This document shows positions 19,853-20,395 of a DNA stretch of 20,395 nucleotides, piece after piece; positions within the stretch are counted from its first letter, which is position 1; each line of letters starts with the position of its first letter. This DNA comes from Planctomycetota bacterium (GTDB lineage: Bacteria > Planctomycetota > MHYJ01 > JACQXL01): positions 1 to 20,395 of the forward strand of contig JACQXL010000141.1 in the NCBI GenBank assembly GCA_016208805.1. The letters are read 5' to 3'. The position numbers were made by a program, and so were the translations under genes. The notes beneath the pieces are model-generated. The model had not been told where the DNA came from. It did not search any database and was given only the letters and a program-made list of their open reading frames with translations.

Positions 19853-20395
19853 ACTTCCATTATTTCCTTGGTCTTTTTACCGAGATGCTCTTCTACCTGC
19901 TTCTCATATTTCTCGGTTAACTTCTGGACATCATCCTTTAACTTAAACTTATCGTCTTCGGTCAGGGTCTTCTTTTTCTCTTCGTCTTCAACGACTTTGA
20001 GTATATCACGCCGGATATTCCGGACGGATACTTTGGCTTTCTCGCTGATATCTTTGACCATTTTAGAAAGTTGTTTGCGGCGCTCCTCGCTTAAGGGCGG
20101 GATACTCAACCGGATGAGTTTACCGTCGTTGGCCGGGTTAATCCCGATATCTGATTTCTGGATAGATTTTTCTATTGCGCCCAGCAGGGTCGGGTCGTAC
20201 GGTTTAATCACAATCAACCGGGCTTCGGGCACCGAGATGGCGGCTAATTGTTTCAACGGGGTGGGCGAGCCGTAATATTCCACTTTGATATTATCCACTA
20301 AGGCCGGCGTGGCCCGGCCGCTCCGGATACCCCGGAACTCGGTTGACATCACCTCAATGGACTTGGCCATCTTCTCTTCGGCATCCTGATGAATC
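19849..20395 (-). CDS. frr: Ribosome recycling factor, start beyond the window edge
   Basis: Ribosome recycling factor, which together with EF-G splits post-termination ribosomes. The sequence shows the typical three-helix bundle ends (FRGIRSGRATPALVDNIKVE and the C-terminal helix KLTEKYEKQVEEHLGKKTKE) and the beta domain between them (PLKQLAAISVPEARLIVIKP, LIRLSIPPLSEERRKQL). The frame is open through to the window edge, and codons upstream of the ATG at 20370 read IHQDAEEKMAKSIE, the usual RRF N-terminus, so the ATG at 20370 is internal and only a few residues are missing. It heads the visible operon and overlaps thiC by 4 bases; the usual partner genes tsf and pyrH would be expected further upstream, outside the window. 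Confidence 0.96.
   Translation of the reverse strand, partial: IHQDAEEKMAKSIEVMSTEFRGIRSGRATPALVDNIKVEYYGSPTPLKQLAAISVPEARLIVIKPYDPTLLGAIEKSIQKSDIGINPANDGKLIRLSIPPLSEERRKQLSKMVKDISEKAKVSVRNIRRDILKVVEDEEKKKTLTEDDKFKLKDDVQKLTEKYEKQVEEHLGKKTKEIMEV

Overview
The window is bacterial chromosome with ordinary housekeeping genes: frr, thiC, purA, uppS, cdsA, a phoH-type ATPase and an adenosylcobalamin-dependent ribonucleotide reductase. Shine-Dalgarno sites are clear at many starts. The zinc-finger/TPR anti-sigma candidate, the CsgG-like protein, the short-form ThiC and the class II reductase would fit a planctomycete or another environmental anaerobe, but this is a guess because no rRNA or other phylogenetic marker is present.

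Layout. 107-2725 (minus, fairly AT-rich) is a compact regulatory operon: ECF sigma factor, cytosolic zinc-finger/TPR protein (likely anti-sigma factor), a coiled-coil CxxC protein and a small HTH protein. 2898-5766 (plus) holds a lipoprotein trypsin-like protease, an unrecognised protein with the best ribosome binding site in the window, and a fibre-like protein built of about fifteen decapeptide repeats; a diverged second copy of the fibre's last codons lies downstream. 6045-7277 (minus) is an unrecognised protein. 7430-9895 (minus) is nrdJ, interrupted by one in-frame TAG, with a consensus promoter and a roughly 330-nt structured leader. 10405-12525 (plus) has an orphan HicB-like protein, a small lipoprotein and a CsgG-TPR protein without a signal peptide. 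12565-20395 (minus) runs frr, thiC, HAMP protein, purA, uppS, cdsA, phoH, flippase-like membrane protein. frr/thiC and cdsA/phoH overlap by 4 nt. The usual frr-uppS-cdsA order is kept, with thiC, the HAMP gene and purA placed inside it.

The most unusual property is a set of short palindromic, word-like elements. They occupy many of the larger intergenic gaps, and similar sequence also appears in frame inside genes: three times in the protease, in the ThiC N-terminal domain, in the linkers of NrdJ and at the NrdJ stop. They supply or overlap stop codons (thiC, csgG-like, flippase, uppS) and probably ribosome binding sites (uppS, csgG-like). The nrdJ stop lies in one copy; two related copies in thiC read GAG where nrdJ reads TAG, so a single base separates an open reductase gene from a broken one. 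The situation resembles the Rickettsia palindromic elements that insert in frame into proteins, but the sequences here are different. No tRNA, rRNA, CRISPR array or complete insertion sequence was seen.
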